Source: Lamellibrachia satsuma
Lineage: Eukaryota; Annelida; Polychaeta; Sabellida; Siboglinidae
Assembly: GCA_033239005.1 (NCBI GenBank)
Contig: BSQZ01000070.1
Coordinates: forward strand, 3,154,617 to 3,218,616
DNA length: 64,000 nt
Reading direction: 5' to 3'
Both the position numbers and the translations under genes were made by a program. This document shows, in pieces, positions 59,691-64,000 of this stretch. Within the stretch, counting starts at the first letter, position 1. The number at the start of each line of letters is the position of its first letter. The notes under the pieces were generated by a model that did not search any database, was not told the DNA's origin, and saw only the letters and a program-made list of their open reading frames with translations.

Positions 59691-60811
59691 AGAAGGAAGG
59701 GTAGGCCTAAGTAAAGCGAATTATATTTGAAAGTCATACGACGCCACGTACGAATGAAATCGTCACCACCGACCCAAACCACTGTTCAGATTTTCACTAG
59801 TTACTAATGTAAACTGCTAATCAAAATACCCAATATGACGAGAAAACATAAATAAAGATAAAAAAGTAAATACAGTTAGGTGGATTATAAATTCAACATA
59901 TTATCTCAACTAAGTGCTTAGCCAGAGATCAACGGGAGATAATTGTATGTCCAAAGCAATCCACAACCAACGTCTTGGACGCCAAGCCTGTCTTCACGTT
60001 CGCTCAGCTTTTTAAAACATCGAATTATTTTGTATAATCAATACCCCCTTTTGAAAGGTCAAGACCAAGAATAAGACAGGATACAAGTTTGTTTAAATTG
60101 ATATATTCGTGTGAGTGTGGCGTTTTCTCAGCAGAAATTAATTGAAATAACGTTCATTATCACACACGATCAACTGTTAGTTATGTCTCGTTTTGAGACA
60201 TAGTAGATCGATTGATAAGGTTCTTGTAAAACGGTACATGTTCCGCTCCGTCCTCCTTTATTCGTAGTGTATGAGATTTTGCTAGCTCTATTTATTTTAT
60301 CCACGTCGACATTACATTACATATGTTATATAAAGGTTATTTAAGAAATAGTTATCTTGGAAACAGTAATTTAAAAAAACAAATTTTCAACATGTCTCCA
60401 TTCCTGTAAAATACACATTACAGCAGCTCATCAACTGAACATAGTAAAAATGTTTTAAGTTTGAATTTTTTTTTAAACCAATCACAAAGTATGTATGACC
60501 TTTTATTTATGCATAAATATTTGTGTTGAGTATACATATAGTTGTCTAAACGTTGAGATATGTATTACTTTAAAGATAGGTTTAGAATGAGCTGCATTTT
60601 TTAACCTTTATAATATTTGAACAATATGCACAACCCCACACATCAATACAATAGGTCAAGTGAGGGAATAAAGCAATATAAGGGTACTCAATATATTGCC
60701 TGTAAACAATCATTGAGACTTTATATAATTGATCCCCAACGCGTTTTAGACATCTGTCAAAAATATGTCCTTTTCAAGTTGAGCGTTTTGTGGTGACTGA
60801 TGAGGACGCCT
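59691..60811. other. module flank sequence without genes
   Basis: Homologous to inverted 22829-23345 and direct 63270-63976 (ATCGTCACCACCGACCCAAACC, TATGTCTCGTTTTGAGACAT). No coding feature seen. Confidence 0.7.
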
Positions 60812-61835
60812 TGCCGTCGACTGTCGGACCATCTACAGCCTTGCGGTCTACCGCCGGACCATTCACACTCTCGTCGCCGACAGCCGGACCATCTACAGCA
60901 TTGCCGCCGACCGCATGGCCATCCACATTCTTGCGCAGACCGCCGGACCTTCCTACACCCTTGCAGTCTACCGCCCGACATCCGGATCATCTACAGCCTG
61001 GCCGACGATCGCCAGACCGTCTATAGCATTGCCGTTTACCGCTGGACAACATACAGTCTTGCCGCCGACCTCCATATCATTTTCAGCTTTGTCACCTACG
61101 GCCGGACCATCTGCGACATTGCCCTTGACCGACGGGCCATCTACAGTCTTGCCGCCGACAGTCGGTCCATCTACAGCCTTACCATCTACCTTTTCGACCG
61201 CCGGTAAGCCTTACCGTCTACCGCCCGACCGCCGCTATGGTATTGCTGCTGACCGCCGGACCATCTACAACCTTGCCGCCGACCGCCGGACCATCTACAG
61301 GCTTGTCAACTACCGCCGGACCATATACAACGTTTCCGCCTACTCTCGGTCCATCTACAGTCTTGCCACCGACCGCTGGACCATATACAGTTTTCTTGCC
61401 GCCTACCACCGGATCATCTACAATTTTGCCGCCGAGGGCCAGGCCACCTGTAGCCATGTCATCTACCGCCGGACCATTCACAGCCTTACCACCGACCGCC
61501 GCACAATCTACAGCTTTGCCACCGACCGACGGACCATCTACATCCTTTCCACCAACTGCCGGACCATCTATGGCCTTTCCGGCTACTCTCTGTCCATCTA
61601 CAGTCTTGCCACCGACCGCCGGACCATTCAAATCCTTACCACCGACCGCCGCACATCTACATCCTTGCCACCAACTGCCGGACCATCTACAGCTTTGCTG
61701 CCTACCATTGGACCATCAACGGCTGTGCTGCCAACCGCCGGACCATCCACGGACAGCTTTGCCGCCGAACCATCCACAGCCTTGACACCGGCCACCGAAC
61801 CATACGCAGTCTTGCCGGCGAAATGGCAGTTGGTC
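60812..61835. repeat. 30-bp minisatellite block, right arm
   Basis: About 34 degenerate units. A plus-strand frame from 60915 stays open for 369 codons because typical units lack stops in five frames. It ends in the flank shared by all modules (GTTGGTCAATGAGGAGGA). Confidence 0.94.
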
Positions 61836-62254
61836 AATGAGGAGGAAGTGTCGCAAAGGCCACAATTGTCCCGCACACGCCCGAAGTCACGTGTTGCCGA
61901 ATCATCCGCGGTGTCTAGGGGAAGTTTCTGCCGCTACCAAAGACCAAGTCCTCGATCCTCCATGAAACTTATTGAGCCAAAACTTTGCCAAACTATTTTA
62001 ATAAACGGTGCCCCCTTTCCTTAGCTTTACTTAATATAGTACACATGATAACATATCGAAAGAATGTGTAATCAAGTTTGTCTTTTGAACGCCAAAGTAC
62101 AGCCGTCGTTTTACTCATAATATTGTCTTACGGGAACGAATATCGGAAATGCAGACATTTGCTAATGTGCCATACACCCTACTGGCTGGTTGTTCCAAAT
62201 GGTAACCATACAATATTAAAGTAGCACGAGTGAAGACGAAGAAAAAGAGATAAT

Positions 62255-62327
62255 TGAGCGCGCCAGGATTCGAACCTGGAATCTTCTGCTCCGTAGGCAG
62301 ACGCGTTATCCATTGCGCCACGCGCCC
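62255..62327 (-). tRNA. tRNA-Arg(ACG)
   Basis: 73 nt, same as the 23680 copy except discriminator A. T5 terminator downstream. Flanks match 23590-24180 inverted, including CACAGGCCCGTATTGAACGC upstream. Confidence 0.93.
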
Positions 62328-62844
62328 GTATTGTAGATCAATTCGACGTTACCGCCCCCGTCAGAGCGTCATCTGTGGCGCCACAGGCCCGTATTGAACG
62401 CAGCACCACTTGATATAATGCTCACAGGGACGTCCTGTTTGCTCTTGATCTTTTTTTAACATGTGACAACGTCGACAAACGCAGTCCATCCGTTTAGTGC
62501 GTGTACTGGCAATGTTTCACCTGACCGTGTTTTGTATATACAATGATAATGAATTTCATGTCACGCTCGACTAACCTTTGATCAGAAAAAAATCCGTTTA
62601 ACGTTTCTCCAACATAAATCCTGGATTCGCCCCTGATAACATATAGGAGGAAAATGTAATCAAATTTCAGTCTTTTGAACGCGAAAGTAGTACCGTCGTT
62701 TAACTCATAATATTGTCTTACGGGAACGAATGGCGGAAATGCAGACATTTGCTAATGTGCCATACACGCTACTGGCTGATTGTTCCGAATGGCAACCATA
62801 CAATATTAAAGTAGCACGAGTGAAGACGAAGAAAAAGAGACAAT

Positions 62845-62917
62845 CGAGCGCGCCAGGATTCGAACCTGGAATCTTCTGCTCCGTAGGCAGACGCGTTATC
62901 CATTGCGCCACGCGCCC
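62845..62917 (-). tRNA. tRNA-Arg(ACG)
   Basis: 73 nt, identical to the 23680 copy, with T5 terminator. Only about 520 bases separate it from the copy at 62255-62327, and both have near-identical flanks, so this is a local tandem duplication. Confidence 0.95.
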
Positions 62918-64000
62918 GTGTTGTAGATCAGTTCAACGTTACCACCTCCGTCAGAGCGTCATCCGTGGCGCCACAGGCCCGTATTGAATGCAGCACTATT
63001 TGATATAATGCTCACAGGGACGTCCTGTTTGCTCTTGATCTTTTTTTAACATGTGACAACGTCGACAAACGCAGTCCATCCGTTTAGTGCTTGTACTGGC
63101 AATATATCACCTTACTGTTTTTTGTATATGCAATGATAATACATTTCATGTCACGCTCGACTAATCTTTGATCAGAAAAACATCCGTTTCGCGTTTTTCC
63201 AACACATAGTTTGACTTAGGGGTCCATTCCGCCTGCACTGATACTTCATGTACATTACAAATAGCGCCACACTGAAGGAAGGGTAGGCCTAAATAAAGCG
63301 AATCCGAAAGTCATACGACGCCACGCAAGAATGAAATCGTCACCACCGACCCAAACCACTGTTCAGATTTTCACTAGTTACCAATGTAAACAGCAAATCA
63401 AAATATCCAATATCACGAGAAAACATAAATAAAGATAAATAGGTAAATACAGTTAGGTGGATTATAAATTCAACTGAACTTAACTGATTAATTGCATAGC
63501 CAGAGATCAACGGGAGATAATTGTATGTCTACAACAACCCACAGCCAACGTCATGAACGTTAAAATTTATATATTCGTCGGGTGTGACGTTTTCTCAGCA
63601 GACATCAATTTAAATAGTGTTCATTATCACACACGATCAACTGTTAGTTGTGTTTCGTTTTGAGACATAGTAGATCGATTGATAACGTTCTTGTAAAACG
63701 GTACATGTTCCGCTCCGTCCTCCTTTATTCGTAGTGTACGAGATTTTGCTGGCTCTATTTACTTTATCCACGTCGACATTACATTACATATGTTATATAA
63801 AGATTATTTAAGAAATAGTTTTCTTGGAAACAGTAATTTTTTAATGTTTAAACTCTTTTTCAAATTTTCTTCATTACATACACATTACCGCAGCTCATCA
63901 ACTGAACATAGTAAAAATGTTCTAGTTTTGATTTTTTTAAACCAAGCGCAAATTATGTATGACCTTGTATTTATGCATATATATATATATATATATATAT
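62918..64000. other. further copy of the module flank, running out of the window
   Basis: Direct copy of the 59380-60540 type of flank without its minisatellite, including the TATGTTATATAAAG and GCAGCTCATCAACTGAACAT blocks shared with 60330-60440. Ends in an (AT)n run from about 63977. No gene seen. Confidence 0.75.

Larger units (their letters stand above)
52893..60235. repeat. right arm of the large inverted duplication
   Basis: Inverted counterpart of 22829-27412, enlarged by extra tRNA/minisatellite modules and a LINE fragment. The inner part 52893-54497 is collinear (inverted) with 25817-27412; the outer part near 59700-60235 matches 22835-23340. Beyond 60235 the family continues as a direct copy near 63690-63975, so this is not a clean transposon end. 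Confidence 0.85.

Noticed and set aside
60915..62024. 369-codon open frame as a protein gene
   Set aside because: It follows from a stop-free 30-bp repeat that is open in five frames. No start context, splice sites or non-repeat domain.

Overview
The window is animal nuclear DNA, most likely from a marine invertebrate; the phylum cannot be fixed from the sequence. Coding sequence is split into short GT-AG exons. The DNA is AT-rich and full of non-LTR retrotransposon pieces, DNA transposons, MITEs, minisatellites and (AT)n tracts. Exon limits were assembled by hand from splice sites and reading phase.

Layout. (1) 98-15244, plus strand: the 3' 18 exons of TBL3/UTP13, a WD40 protein of the small-subunit processome, with an unusually long charged C-terminal tail. 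(2) 16682-22671, minus strand, convergent with TBL3: an unrecognised protein with a 10-residue tandem repeat, a basic stretch and a C-terminal helical region resembling a CLASP-N/TOG fold. (3) About 22829-27412: left arm of a large inverted duplication with two intact tRNA-Arg(ACG) genes, a tRNA pseudogene and 30-bp minisatellite blocks. (4) 29403-51101, minus strand: a complete 13-exon gene for a 639-residue type I membrane receptor (signal peptide, six ephrin-receptor-like Cys modules, two EGF-like modules, one transmembrane helix, and a tail with a YEEI site and two tandem ITAM-like YxxL pairs). Its introns hold a TA-flanked inverted-repeat element, a Harbinger-like MITE, a hAT-like MITE, an RT pseudogene, a 35-bp minisatellite, a long (AT)n tract and, in intron 1, a CR1/jockey-like LINE interrupted by a ZMYM1-like hAT transposon. 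(5) 52893 to the window end: the right arm, inverted relative to the left and tandemly expanded, with five intact tRNA-Arg(ACG) genes and more minisatellites.

How it fits together. TBL3 and the tRNA-Arg genes are ordinary translation-supply functions. The receptor is the most interesting protein: its tail is built to be tyrosine-phosphorylated and to recruit SH2 proteins, as in phagocytic or immune-type receptors. It sits alone in the loop between the two inverted tRNA/minisatellite arms, and all seven intact tRNAs point towards it. Whether that layout has any function is open; the arms could equally be an inverted segmental duplication of a tRNA-bearing repeat family.
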